From positions 2,232,001-2,296,000 of the forward strand of contig JANTQA010000033.1 in the NCBI GenBank assembly GCA_027625915.1: 64,000 nucleotides of DNA, in the 5' to 3' direction. The notes beneath the pieces were generated by a model that had not been told where the DNA came from, did not search any database, and saw nothing but the letters and a program-made list of their open reading frames with translations. A program made the position numbers and the translations under genes. This DNA is from Anaeramoeba flamelloides (lineage: Eukaryota; Metamonada; Anaeramoebidae). Below are positions 21,455-35,284 of this stretch, one piece after another. Positions within the stretch are counted from its first letter, which is position 1. The number at the start of each line of letters is the position of its first letter.

Positions 21455-23173
21455 TTAAATAACTTGATTTTGAGAAAAAATTAGATTTTTACAAAAAAAA
21501 AAAAAAAAAATGAATGATTCTGACATTTTTTCAAATTTGGTTATGACAATCCCAAACTCTACTTGAATTTTAATCTATCGGATCTTGTTGTGATGAAAAT
21601 CAAATTTGCAAACAGTGAAAATTGAAAAAGTATTTCAAAATTGAATTACTTTGGCACTTTTCTAAAACAAATTATAAAGCTAATTATTTGAGACTTTTGT
21701 TTGAAAAAAGTTTTAAACAATTTTTTACCAAGAATGATTCTTCATTGAAAACAGTTTTTGTGTTTAATAAGGTTAATAATATTATTTTACTCAAAAATTA
21801 TTTTAATTTACTTAACACCGGCTTTTCGATCGTGTTAAATCAAACAATTTTTTTCAAAGGAATAGATAATTTTTTTGTTATTAACGATATACATGACAAG
21901 AATAGCACAATCCATACAAAAACATGAAAGACTTTTTTGAATTTTTAGACTGACAGTTTGCAAGATTTCAATCTCTGGTATTGTTTATTTGTTCAAATTT
22001 CAAAAACTTGATATAAACTTTTATAGGCCAAAAAAAGGGTAAAAAATAATAATTAACAAAAGAGATTATTTTGAATTTAAATGAAATTATTGAAAGTTAT
22101 CCAAAAGAAAAATATTTGTTGGCTTTAAATAACCTGAAATTCTTTTTATGAAAACCAAAAAGTGGAAAGTTGTTTAAATTTCATCACTTTAAAAGTTTGA
22201 ATTGTTAAAAACTTTTAATTTAAAAGTTGTTAAATTTTGTTCTTGTAATTTCTTTTAAAATTTGGAACAATTTGAAAAAAATAAAAGTGTTGTGAAGTAA
22301 AAAAAGTAACTCCAATTTTTGTGATATTCTTGTTGTCTAGTTATTTATGGATGATTTACTAGTACTCAAGGAGTACCTGAGAAACCTAAAAAAGGGAATA
22401 GTGGAATTGGGTTTCTATTGATTTACAAAATTCTAAATACAAAAATAAAATTTCATGGTATCTTCATTGGCAAAAAACTCTATTAAAGAAAGAAAAAAAA
22501 AAAAAATTTCAACGAATTCTCAATAAAAAAAAAAATAAATATTTCAAAAAAAAATTACTTGTTTCAATTTTTTAAATTTCCAAAGGGTTAAATTTCTTCA
22601 ATTTAAAAAATAATGTAATAGTTAGAAGCAAACAATCAATTTAATTTGATTTAAGCAATTTGTAGTTATTTTTAACGCACTTTATTTGACTAAGTAATGA
22701 TTTTATAATATCATTGAAATAAAAATAACTCATTAGAGAAATAGAAAAAAAATGAATAAAAAAATTTTCGAAATCTCAAAAAGTTCCCATGAGCAACATT
22801 TTAAAATCAAAACAGTTTTTTTTAAAATTATCATTCTCAACCATTCTAATTGAGAATTGAGTATCAATCTTTGGCTATCTTTTTGTGAAAAATGTCCTTA
22901 CTTTTAATTGTTGAATTTTTCGAGATCGATCGTACTTCATATGTTTGTTACTTTTTGGTTGGTATTGGTTTTCATAAAAATTATAATTTTTTTTTTCCAA
23001 TTTCAAGAAAATTATTTTTCACTGTAATAACTCAACCCTTAAGGGATCTCTCCAAATCAATAGATTGAGAAACTAATCTGAAAACAACTTGAGAACAATA
23101 AATTTATTCTGAATTTAGTAATCGTTTGAAGTTTAATTGTAGAGTAAAAAAAAACAAAAAATAACATCTATTC

Positions 23174-23373
23174 CAGTCAGTTCCACTTTAACTCACAAAC
23201 ATTTATTGAAAATTAAGGTGTACACAAAAAAAATTCCTAAATTATGGTACAAAATTCATATTCTAGTAGAATTATTTGTAGAAAGAAAAAATTCAAAACA
23301 ATGTACTTAATTTGTGATTTTTTTGCACTTAAAATTTCCTTGAAAGTTTTTGCCTCAGATGTTGAACTGACTG
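23174..23373. mobile_element. Mariner-like MITE, diverged copy
   Basis: Starts CAGTCAGTTCCACTTTAACT and ends TTGAACTGACTG followed by TA. The interior arms are recognisable but diverged (AAGGTGTACACAAAAAA in place of AAGGCACAAAA). A (TA)n tract lies 30 bp to the right. Confidence 0.75.
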
Positions 23374-23398
23374 TAATAGAATATAATATTACATGCCA

Positions 23399-23440
<42 letters not shown>

Positions 23441-24833
23441 GTATGTATCTATCCCTTAGAACCCCATCATTGTAATTACTTTTGAAATAAAAATTTTAAT
23501 TTGAATTGCTATAAAGGATTATAATATATAGAATTGATAAATTATTATCTTCAAAAGAATATTTTATTATTAAAAATTATATAGATACCTAAATAAAAAA
23601 AGAGATTGAAAAAAAATTTTTTTTCAACATTATAAAAATTTATATTGATGCTTCTTATTTTATTATTTTTCTCAATTTTGTCAAAAAAAAATTTTTTTAG
23701 AATTTTTTTTAAAAAGTTGGTCTAGATATCAAAAACTACTAAATTATAATGATTAAAACACATCATTCTTTACGGTAAATTTTTTTGTTTACTTTTGCAC
23801 CACAAAATTACCTAAAATATTTTAATAATAATTTTATTCATTACAAAAGATATTTTTATCTTACATAGAAAATTTGTTATATCTATTGATTACTATTCAA
23901 TAGCAAAATAATTATATTTGATTTTAAATAATTTAAAAATAAAAAAAAATATAAATTAAAAATTGAAAAAAAAATAATAATTTTTTTATTCGTAAAATTT
24001 GGAAATTTTTTCAACAAGAATTTTTTGTCAAATTTAAATGATTTGACCAATTTCCTGAGTTAGATGAATAATTTATTTTTTTTTTATTTTTTACAATTTT
24101 TTAATTTTTAACTTTTTAAAATCTAGATATAATATAAATATTATTATTGAATAAGAGATCATATATCAAAAAGTATTTACCAAGATGAGGAATAATTTAG
24201 ATTGAAAAAACCAATTTTCCAAATATATTTCTTCATATTTTTAACCACAACAAAATTTAAAAAAAAATCTTCGTTTGGAAGATTATTTTATTATTTTAGA
24301 ATAATATTTAAAAGTTATTTTTTATTTTTTACAAAATTAGTGTTGATTACTTTATTTATTAAAAAATCTTTTATTTAGTTAAATTTCATTCTAAAAAATA
24401 AAATTATTCTACATTTTTTTTTTTTTTTGTTTTTCTCAAGTATTTTCTATTGTTTAAATAGAACTTTTAGAAAATTATTTATATCAAACTTTTAATTTTG
24501 GCCTAAAGAAAGAAATTTCATTTTTCTCTTGATTTAATATTTATTGAATTTTTATCTGAAAAAAATTAAAATTTCTCAGTAATATATTTTTTTATTTAGA
24601 TATTTTCTCTTAGAATTTTCAACGTAGTTTGATTATTATTATTATTAAATCAATGATTGAATTTCGAATTACTATTATTGCAATAACATTTATTATTTAA
24701 AAACTTGTAAAAAAATAAAAATGTTTTTTAAAAAATATATAATTATTATTTTTTTATCCAATTTCAAAAAAAATCAAATAGCATAACTCAATTTCAAAAA
24801 TTGTGACTTACTTGAAATAGTATATTGAATATT

Positions 24834-25028
24834 AAGTCAGTCCGACTCATAAGACACTAACTTACAATGAAATTTAATTCATAAAAAAATCTCAAATTAT
24901 GACACAAAATTTGTAATTTTTTTTTTTACAAATTATTTGACTAGAATCTGAATTTTGTGCCTTAACATAAGATTTTCATTGTACCTTAAATTTCGTTGAA
25001 GTTTCTGCCTTAGATGTGGAATTGACTG
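24834..25028. mobile_element. Mariner-like MITE next to a (TA)n tract
   Basis: Left end AAGTCAGTCCGACTCATAAG, right end ATGTGGAATTGACTG. The right end passes straight into about 12 TA units. The middle shares TCTCAAATTATGACACAAAA with the family. Confidence 0.75.
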
Positions 25029-25659
25029 TATATATATATATATATATATATCCCTTAAGACGCCGGATTAACCTAAATTTCATCAAGTTTTTTTAAAAAA
25101 AATAAAATGATATTGATGTACTAATATATTTATTTTCTTATTTGTTTTTAATCCAGATTGGAATTATAATATAAAGTCAAAATAGTTCAAAGATAAAGTA
25201 GTTAAGATATTGTATTTTTTTTTAAAATTTCGAAATAACAATTATAATTCATTTTTACATTTTCTTTATATGAACTTTTATTTATATTTTATTTTTTTAA
25301 ATCAGAAATTTTATTACAGTAATAGTAATTCAAAACTCAATACATTGATTTATTAATAATAATAATCAAACTACTTTATTAATTTTAAGAGAAAAAAATA
25401 AATAAAAATAAATATATAACTTTGAAATTTAATTTTTTTTTTTTAGATAAAATATCAATAAATATCCAATTAAGTGAAAAATGAAATTTATTTCTTTAGG
25501 TAAAAAAAAAAGTATAAGAAAAAAAAAAAAGAAATTTACAAAGGGTTTTATAAAATTAATTAGTAAAAAATCAAAAAAAAAAAAATCAATACTATCATTA
25601 ATTAATATCAGCAAAAATTAAAAATACAATATTTTTGATTAATTTAATATCATTTGATA

Positions 25660-25905
25660 AATGATCATGAATGTTCATTTGGGGATCTTGTTTTTTTAAT
25701 TGTTATAATTTCTTTAATTTTTTATTTGATCTGATTTTATGTAAACCAAGGTACATTTTTTGTCTTTACTTTTTCGTTTTTATTTTGAAGTTACTCATAC
25801 TTTTGTGTTCCATTCACGCAGTATTAGCAAGAAACAACTTGATCTTTTTCCTTTGTAACTCTTCTTCCCAATATAAAGAAGATTTAGCAAGGAAAAAATG
25901 ATAAA
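25660..25905. repeat. Dispersed repeat, family D2, copy 1
   Basis: Aligns in the same orientation with 47345-47575. Shared words include AACTCTTCTTCCCA, AGTATTAGCAAGAAACAACT (AGTATTAGTAGATAACCACT in the other copy) and TTTGTCTTTACTTTTTCGTT. The strand is T-rich and open in places, but the two copies do not conserve a frame. Confidence 0.55.
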
Positions 25906-26528
25906 AAATACAATTACCTTTTATGGATAAACAAAAAGAATTAATATAAAATTCAATCTTAATATTTTTGTAAGGTGATTTTTTTTTACTTTTTTATTGA
26001 TAATTTATGAATTTGAAAATTCAATAACACAAATCTAACAATTTTTGATTTAATTTTTTTTAGATATCCCCTTCCTAATATAGAACTGGTTATGTATAAA
26101 TTTCAAAGTATTGATCAAAGATAATTGTTTTAAAATTGATTCTCATTAGTTAAATAAGCATTTCTTTCAATATTCTTTAATTTTGGACAATAACAACAAA
26201 TATTAAAGAGATATTTAAACAAAATGAAAGAAATAAAAAATTAAGAGTAACCAGATTATTATTTTAATAAAAAAGAGATTTATTACCCATATTACCATTA
26301 TTTTATTTAATATACATACATACGCACATATATATTAGAAAACAACGATAAAGAAAAATTAAAAAAAAAAAATATAAGTTCATATTGGAATTCGGAGAGA
26401 TATTAAAAAGAAAGAGTAAAAAAAAAAAAATGATAGAAAATAAAAGTCAAAATAAAATTCATTTATTAAAAGATTTCCAAGATGATTATAAACCTTCAAC
26501 CAATCAAATAAATTAAAAACATACTAAT

Positions 26529-29500
26529 TTACCAAGTTTCTTCAAGGTAAAGTCCATTTTTTTGCAATTTTAAAAACTTTTTTTCACCAATGATCTTGAT
26601 AAAAATATTTTTGACTTGAATTGCCATATTTGCAATACCGCAAACTAAAATTTTAGTATTATTATTTTTCAATAATTTTTTAATTAATTTACCCTGCTCT
26701 AATACTTTTTGCTGAACATAAATTTTTTCTTGTTGGTCTCGTGAAAAGGCAAAAAAAGAATTTGAAATGACATCTAGATTAACAGCTTTTTCAATTTCAT
26801 CTTTATAAATAAAATCAATTTCTTTATTTCTACAACCAAAAAACAACAAACTTTTTGGGAATTTTTTTTGATTTTCATTTGTTTTTAAATATAGCCGTTC
26901 TTGTATCATTCCTCTAAATGGGGCCAAACCTGTACCCGTTGCTATTAAAATTGAAGGGTTATTATGATCGATTTTAAAGGAAGATTTTTGAATATATAAA
27001 TTCACAAAATCATTTGTTTTTAAATTTTTTAAATAATTTGTACACAATCCATGTTCAACGACTCTAACTGTTATATTAATTTTATTTTGATCATTTTTCG
27101 GTGAAGAGGAAATTGAATAGTATCGAGGTGCTAACCGGGGTACAATTTCTAAAAATTGTTCAAAACTCAATTCGATGCTTTGGAAATATCCCAATACATC
27201 CACAAAGCCTCTTTTATTGTTAATCATCCATTCATTATAAAATTCTGTATTTTGGATCAATTTTTTTATTTCATTTTTTTCATTATTTTTGTGAGCATAT
27301 TTTAAAAGTCTTTTTAATATTGAAATTTTAACCGCACCAGTTAAATCACAATCACATTCTAAACATTCTCCAATCGTTTTGATTTTTTTAAACCGACTTG
27401 ACGGGACAACTTTAAACACTCTTTCAACATTAAGATCTAATCTATTTGCAATTTTATCAACTATTTCAATTGGATTTTTGGGTAAAATGACAACATGATC
27501 TCCACAATTATAATGAAAATTTGATCCTGTAATATCAAATTCAAGATGTAAACAAGACCTTTCATTAGAACTCTTTATTAATTCTTTTTTTATAAGCAAT
27601 TTTGATTGGAATGGATTTATAGAATTATATATTTTATTGTTATTATTGATTGATAGATTTTCAATATCCATTCCCTTTTCGATTTCCTTTTCCTTTTCCT
27701 TTTCAATTTCCTTTTCTTTTTTCTTTTTCTTTTTCTTTTTCTTTTCCTTTTCCTTTTCATTAATATTTTCTTTTGATCCCAAATAAATCACTTTTAATTT
27801 TGATTCGTGAATTTTGATTTTTTGTTCTTTAATTCCTATTGTATCACATAAAGAGGATACCAATAAATTGAACCATTTTTTAAAAGATTTTTCAATATTA
27901 TTTTGAAATTCATCACCTTCACCTCTTTTGATTAATCTTTGCCCCCCAAGCAATTCAAATTTATTATCAAAATATTTTGATATTTTTTGATATCTGTCAC
28001 AATAGGTACTATTGCCTAAACCAAAAATTGCAAATTTTAATTTTTCTAATAAATTAGCATTTGTTGAAATATCTATTTTTTCTAAATAATTAAATAACCT
28101 TACACAGTTATCTGGTGGTTCGCCTTCTCCATGTGTTGAGCTTAACAATATAATGTTCCTTTCCTTAGGTAAATTTCTTGGGTTATAATCTTCTAAATCA
28201 ATAATTCTAAAATCAAAACTATTTTTTGTGCGTTCTGAATGAATTAATAGTTGATATAATTGGTTCGCTACCTGTTCGGTTGTTCCCGTTTGTGTTCCAT
28301 ATAAAATTAAAATTTGTTTTTCCTTTTCAACAGTTGAACCCTTAAAATAATTTGTATATGTGTATTCATTATCTTCTTTCAATTCCTTGGGATATAAAAT
28401 GGAATGGATTTCTTGAGGATTCGTTATTTTTTTTTTTACCAATCTATTTTGAGATTTATCAGACCAAATCCCTATAATAGGTGTGTTACATTTCTTACAG
28501 CACCCATTTTTCAAACCAATAACCTTTGTGTCATAATAATTACGTTCAATAAGTTTTTTTTTACAATTTGGACAATATGTTGCTTTCGTTTCAGAATTTC
28601 TTACATTTCCAGTATAAATATGATGGAGACCAATCTTTTTGCCTATTTTGTAAGCCCTTAGTAATGTTGATGTTTGGGTTCTTCCCTTCCCTTTCATTTT
28701 ATATGCATCACGATAGGCTGAAATATGCCAAGGGATATCTGGGTTTATATTATATAAAAATTTTGCAATGTTAGTTAATTCTTCATCACTATCATTCTCA
28801 CCAGGAATTATTAAGGTTGTTACTTCAATCCATACACCCAAGTCATGCCATCTTTTGATATTTGATAACACAGGTGATAGCCTGACACCACTTAATTCAT
28901 GATAAAATCTACTTGTAAAAGCTTTTAAATCAACATTAATCCCATCCAAATATGGAGCTAACGCCTCAATTGTTTCAACAGATTGATATCCATTACTAAC
29001 ATATACATTTTTAATATTCTTTTCATGTGCCAATCTAAGAAATAAAAATTATGATGAAGATTATTATTTTGAAATTAATTTTTTTTATTTTATTTTGATA
29101 TTTTTAAAAATATGTTTTCAAAATAATAAGAAAAAAAACTATTTGTTAAAAATGTATTTTTTTCAATTTCATGATTTATTTTTTGAATTTATAAACATCA
29201 AATAATTTTATATTTATAAAATGTTTTTAACCAAAAGATATAATCCTTTTTAAATTCGCTTCAAGTAATTTTTTTGGTTTCTGTGATTTCCTGAAAAATT
29301 TGTTTTTTTGAATTATCCTCCTCAAATATTATCATTCGACTATCAAAAGAATTTGAAATTAAAGATCAGTTAATAATTTTAATAATAATAATAATTGCTA
29401 AAAAATTATTTTTTCTTGAGAATTTCGATTTTTCAACAAAATTAATCAAGTCTTCAATAGCTTGATGATAGATCTTTTAATATCAAACAATTTTTTCATT

Positions 29501-32500
29501 GCTTTTACCTTGCCCAGATCAAGGCCAACTTTACAAGAAATTCAAGAAAATATATTCTAAACTCTTTTTCAACAAAAGGTCATACCTCTCAAATCATCAA
29601 TACTATTGAATTTGATTGTTAATAAGATAAAGTACACATTGGTGATTTTCATTTTAATTATTCATTTTTTCATTTTTTGTTTTTTTATTTATACATATTG
29701 AACAGCCGGAAAATGAAAAAAACAAGATATGAAGAAACCAATTTGGAAATAATCTGTCAGTATAAAAAAGGAAACAATTTAAGTTTGATTTCGAATGAGC
29801 TAGATATAGGAATTAAGAAAGACCATTATTGGATTGATGTATCGAACAAGTAAAAATTCATAAAAAAAAAACAGTTTAAATTCCTGATATGCATTTTATT
29901 AATACCCCCATTTTAACACAATTCTCATTTTTCAAATCAAAAAATTGAGAAATTTTATTTTTATAAAAAAAGGCTTTAATTTGCTCCTCAAATAATTTTT
30001 TATTTTAAATTTGGTAAAACAAAAAAAAATATGAAAAACAAATTTTGAACAAGTAAAACTCCAATAAAAATCTTTAAATGTAATAAACAAACTTATTCAT
30101 TAATTTCGAATTTTGTTTGATCTCAATATAAGAAAAGAAAAATTACAAAGTATCATTTTTTTTTTTTAATTTGTCTCGAAGTTTAGGGTGCTTAAACTCA
30201 AAAATCTTTTATTAAACAGTGATTTGGAATAAATTGGCATGAAAAAATCTTTATTTGTCAAAATAATAATACTTCTTCATTTTCAGGGTACATTAAAAAA
30301 ATAATCATAGAATAATCATGAATTTATTCCATATTATTATTTATTTCAATTTAAACTTTAATAATTAATGTAAATAGAAATTCAAAAAATCCTTTTTCTT
30401 AATAAAGTACTTGGGTTATTGTTTTTTTGTTTTTTTTTTTAAATTAGAAATAATGGAAATGAAAATTTTACTTTGCTATGTCTATTGCATATTCAGCAAA
30501 AATTGTTGGTTCCTATTATTTTCAATTTATTTTGATTTTTTATTTATTTTATATTGTGAATTTTATTTGATTATTTCTTGTTGTTTTATTTTAATAAGCT
30601 GAATAAAATAAATTCTTACATTATAAGTATATGCAATAACTTTACATTTATTTTTAATCGCCATTTTCACCATTTCCTTTGGAGTGATATTATATTTTAA
30701 TGTTAAATTTTCAATATCTTCAGTTCTAGATGCTTGACTTAAATGCCAATTTTGACAAAATGAACACCTTTAAACCAATAAATTATAAAATAATAAGAAG
30801 AAGATTATAAAAAGAATATAAGAAATTAAAAAAAAAAAGCAATTTCAAATAATAATTAAAATGAGGGATTGTTATCAAAATAATGAAATAATGAGATATA
30901 TTAAAGACAAATGAAAAAAAAAAAAAAACAATAATATATTAATTTTATTATCCGGAATTCTTGCTATTGTGATAAAATATATACTGAAATTTGATTTTTT
31001 AAAAGGATAAAGCCAACACCTTCTGATTTTTGTATTTAGTGTTTTTTCAATTGTTTGTTTTAAATTACAAATTTAAATATTTTAGATTTTCAATTATTAA
31101 ATCTAAATAAAAGGTTTTTTTTTTTCGAATTACATCAAATAATAAATTGATTTTTTTTTTTTTTTGGAAAATAAATAAGAAAAATATAAAATCTTTATTT
31201 TTTCATTATTAATACAGTCTTTCCCTTGAACAATCATGAAATCTAGGATTTTGCTCTTAAATTTCTGGAAGGGAAATTTAAGTAAAAGGGCATTTAGAGT
31301 GTAATTTACACTTCTTTCATCAATAAATAAATAAAAAGTGAAATTTTTGAAATTTTCTTATTTCAAAAATTCAAAAAAACCTAACGAAAGTGTCCGTAGA
31401 GTGCCTTCAAGTGCCTAGCTTTTTTTTAATTTTTGAAATTTTCTTTTTATTTCTTAAATTAAAAAAAGGTTAACGGCGGTTTTCTAGAATTCAAATGGAT
31501 TGAGTAAAATCTTTCATTTTTACTCAATTCTTTTGAATTCTGGAAAAGCTAACGGCAATTTTTTTTACTTTTTGAAATAAACCGAAAATTTATTAAAATT
31601 TTCTGTTTATTTCAAAAATTAAAAAAAACCTAACGGAAAATCAAAAAAAATATTTTTTTCAATTTAAAAGAACAAATAATTCTTTAATAATCCAAATGAT
31701 TGATTGGCTCTTTGAAAGATACTCACGAGATTTAAAATACCTAAAAAATATAATAAAATAACCTCTTAACTGATAAGAAAAAAATTTACAAAATTTTTTA
31801 CTATTTATTTGAAAAAAATCCAACTGAAAATGGAAAATTGGATTTTCCAACTTAAATTGTAAAATACCTTTTAAAATAATTTTTTTGATCCAATATCTTT
31901 TATTAACCAATAGTGTTTATTATAAGTGGGGTTATTAAAAAGGGTAATAATTAGCAAATGGTTACTTTTTTTTGAAAAAATTTTTTAATGGTGTTTTTTC
32001 AAATAAAAAGATTGATTTTTTTTTGATTTTTAACACTTTCTTTGATCCAAAAGACGATTCAATTTTTTGGAGTTGAAATATTCCAGTAAAATATTATTCC
32101 AAAGCACTAAACAAAACAAATTCTAAATTGTCCTATCAAAAACTGTTTTAAGATTTAATAATTTGTCCTACTGATCGTTAAAGAAAAAGAAAGATTAATT
32201 CTCACCTGAAATTACAGCCAACGGTACCTAAACTTAAGGCTTTAGAAGCTGGGTAAAAGTGCATCAAAGGCTTTGTTGTGAAAATAAAAATATTTAACAA
32301 AAGAAAGGATCAAAAAGGCAATGATCATTATTTGTTTGTTTTGTTTTGAAATTTTTTTTAAATGGTTAGGTTTCAAATGAAGGTTTGATTTCAATAAAAA
32401 AAAAAAATCAAGAGAATTTAATTACCTTTTTTTCAATTGGGTCAACGTGTAATGCGTTTGGTCTGTTATAAACTTCAAGATACAACTTCCCATTTCGATT

Positions 32501-32614
32501 TTTTCGAACACCACATTCACCAGTTTCTCCATTATTGATGACGCATTTTATAGAACAACAAACACACCGGACTTGTTTGTTGTCAAGTTTTCGATAAAGT
32601 GTACACTCACTCAT
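26529..32614 (-). CDS. AmmeMemoRadiSam radical SAM enzyme (AmrS family) fused to a diflavin NADPH reductase
   Basis: Five exons: 32614-32426, 32270-32206, 30767-30620, a 41-nt microexon 30512-30472, and 29034-26529. All borders are GT-AG with matching phases, giving 982 residues. Residues 1-340 match the AmrS family: an N-terminal Cys-rich part (VRCVCC, ECGVRKNRNGK), HVDPIEKKP, the [4Fe-4S] motif C82-x3-C86-x2-C89 followed by QNW, TYNEPTIF, and two C-terminal CxxC pairs (302-305, 327-330). Residues ~388-540 form a flavodoxin domain (YGTQTGTTEQVA, SSTHGEGEPPDN, FGLGNSTY). A Lys/Glu linker follows, then FAD- and NADP-binding lobes (RYYSISSS, ATGTGLAPFRG, FAFSRD) and a C-terminal aromatic Trp, as in P450 reductase. 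I infer that the reductase feeds electrons from NADPH to the radical SAM cluster in cis. Known relatives of the idea: TYW1 has a flavodoxin domain, and bacterial radical SAM enzymes use flavodoxin plus its reductase. Confidence 0.92.
29713..29853 (+). pseudogene. Short frame resembling a transposase helix-turn-helix
   Basis: ATG-initiated frame of 46 codons, antisense in the fourth intron of the radical SAM gene. It contains TRYEETNLEIICQYKKGNN and LSLISNELDIGIKKD. The pattern 'I, I, x-x-Y-K-x-G, L, x-x-I' followed by a second helix resembles the N-terminal helix-turn-helix of Tc1/mariner or pogo transposases. No catalytic domain follows, so at best it is a fragment. Identification is tentative. 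Confidence 0.35.
31205..31640. repeat. Hairpin-module array (family H) in an intron
   Basis: Lies in the second intron of the radical SAM gene. It includes the TTAAATTTCTGGAAGGGAAA palindrome, the GTGCCTTCAAGTGCC word, a GAATTCAAATGGATTGAG hairpin (31485-31545) and the GAAATAAACCGAAAATTTAT hairpin (31565-31630). The GGAAGGGAA palindrome with TGTAATTTACACT also occurs at 53060-53115. Confidence 0.7.
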
Positions 32615-35253
32615 TCTTTAAAAGAAGAAAATATTCAATAAAAAGGAGAAAATAAGGTATTTTTATTGGTTTTTTTGTTTTTTGTTTTTTGTATTTTGTT
32701 TTTTGAATTGAGAAGAATTTTTTGTTTATTAGTTTTTGGTTGTGCTTTTTGGGAAGTGAATTTTTTGTTTGATTTGTTTTGAGTTTTTTTTTTAAAAAAA
32801 AGAAGAAAGAATAGAGAGGTAAGGTGAAGGAAAAAGAGAGAAAGTGAAGTTACTTTGAAAAAATTTTTTTTGATTAGCTGATCAAAAGAAAAAACAAAAT
32901 AAATTTAAAAAAAATGATAAAAGAACAATTTTGAAAAATAAGAGATCAATTCGCGGAGGTGACTAAAATAATTACAAATCGAAATTCGACTTGGGTTAAC
33001 AAGTTGTTACATTTGGAAATATTTCAAATTTAGGAAATATGATCCTAATCGGATAAGTAGAAAATCTTATTGAAGGGCTCAATAGTATTGAAATTGTAAA
33101 TTTTTTTTTAGTCTTTGTTTTGAAAAATAGGATTCTAATACCCCAAAAGATAAATTCCAGATTTTTTCCTCCTTGAGTGTAAAAAAAAACTTTATTTATA
33201 ATTTACTATTATTTTACATGAAAAAATGAAAATTTTTAGTTCACATTCCAAAATATTTTTCTTGTTTAGCAGTTGAAAGAAAATCCCAAGATCTTAACAA
33301 TATCGTTTAGAAATGATATTTTTAGGGAATAAATTAAACTTCCTAAGTTAACTTTAAGACCAAATTTTTACTCTGCTAATTTGAACATAACAGTAATAAT
33401 TAATATTCATTCGGAAATTGAAATAAAGCTGTTTTAGAAAAGTGTATACCAAAAGTTTTATTAGGTGTTGACTGAACTGATTAAAACATATGAATTAGAC
33501 AGATTTAAGCCCTAAAAATAAAACTTCGAGTACACACTTTTTTAAAACAGTTAATAAAATTTTCATTTATTTATTGGAAAATAACAGTATTTTTATTTAT
33601 TCAGATTTTATTAAATTTGTATGTTCGTAATGAATTCTTGAAATAAATCACACTAACGCTTCTTTTATCATGGTTTAGGGGCTTATTATATTTTATCCAT
33701 GGATTATCATAATTTATTCTTGTAAAAATTGGAGTTTTTTTTTGAGTTTTTGTTTTTAGTATCTTTTTGAAATAGTTATCAAATTTAAATTATTAACTAA
33801 AGTAGTATGTATTTATAAAGAAAATATGAAAATTTACAAAGACACTAGTGCCAAATTATTAAAAACTGAACTTAACAGAAAAACTAATTGTATAAATATC
33901 TTCTTTGGTGTGTCTCTAATTGATTGGATAGTGAGGATTTAGGAGTAAAATAAAAAAAATAAACAAAAAACCCAATAATAATAAATTTTTCGAAGAAAAA
34001 ACATAGACTGATCTGTGGATAAAATATCATAAGAATCTTAAACATGATAAAAGAGTTGTAAATGTGATTTATTTAAAGAATTCATATCAAATATTCATAA
34101 TTAAGGATTATCTCTCTCATAATTTATAGCTCAAGAACTAAAATAAAATACGATCTCAGAAACTATTTCATATTAATATTCTATTCAAGGCGAATCTAAA
34201 TATTAATAAAAAAATTTAAAAAAAAAACTTTAACAAATCAACAAAGACACTATAACTAATCTTTTGATTCATCGTCTTGAAAAAAAATAATTTTCAAAAT
34301 TCTTTTAAAATTTAAGTTGAAAAACCAAATTATATAAATAATTTTTTTTTTCAAATTTAATAATATTAAACAATTCAAAATTTATTCTTTACAATTAACT
34401 TGTTCCATTTTAAAATCTTTTAATAACTTTTTAATTTTTGAATATTATTCAAAGTTGAATCAATTATTTCACTTAATAAAGAAATATTTACAGGTTTAAA
34501 GTCAAATAATTGTTATTTTTTATTATTAATTTTCCTTTTGGTTTTTCAGAATTTAAAGGATTAGAGTAAAATCATAGATTTTACCCAATTATTTTGAATT
34601 CTGGAAAATTTCTAGGTAATCTACAGCACTTTTAGTTAAGTTTTCTAGAATTTAAAAGAATCGAGTAAAATCTATATTATTTTACTCAATTCTTTTGAAT
34701 TCTGGAATAGAGTTGTTAATATTTCTTGGTTTTCTATTTATTTATAAAATCTATTTATTATCATTAGGTTTTTTAGGTTTTCTATTTATTAGTAAAGTGT
34801 TCTAGATTTTTTTGAGATTTTCTATTTTATTTGGAAAATCATTAGATTTTTCCTTAGCTTTTCTTGAGGTTTTCCATTTTATTTGTGAAGTGTATTGATT
34901 TTCGTTAGGTTTTTTTGAGTTTTCTGTTTACTGTTGGAAAATCAATCAATTTTATTGGTTTTTTTTGAGTTTTCGGTTTATTTCAAAAAGTAAAAAAAAC
35001 CTAAAGATAATCAATAGATTTTCTAAATAAAATAGAAAATCTCAAAAAAACCTAGAACACTTCACAAATAAATAGAAAAAAAAAAAAAACCTAATGGAAA
35101 TAAATAGATTTTCTAAATAAAATAGAAAATTCAAGAAAAACCTCGATCACTTAACAGGTAAAACAGAAAACCTCGAGAAAAGAACTGTTCGGTTTGGTTT
35201 TACCTTTTGAAATAAAAAGAAAATATATTTTATTATATTTTTATCTTGAAAAG

Positions 35254-35284
<31 letters not shown>

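Larger units (their letters stand above)
21455..26528. other. Gene-free region between the kinase and radical SAM genes
   Basis: About 5 kb without a gene I can support. It should include the kinase promoter on the left. A weak 101-codon frame without ATG at 21622-21927 is not accepted. It holds two mariner-like MITEs (23174-23373 and 24834-25028), TA microsatellites beside both, and a family D2 repeat (25660-25905). The rest is AT-rich with long poly-A/T runs. Confidence 0.6.

Noticed and set aside
21622-21927. 101-codon frame on the plus strand upstream of the kinase
   Set aside because: It has no ATG start and no recognisable pattern. Such Phe/Asn/Lys-rich frames are expected by chance in this composition.
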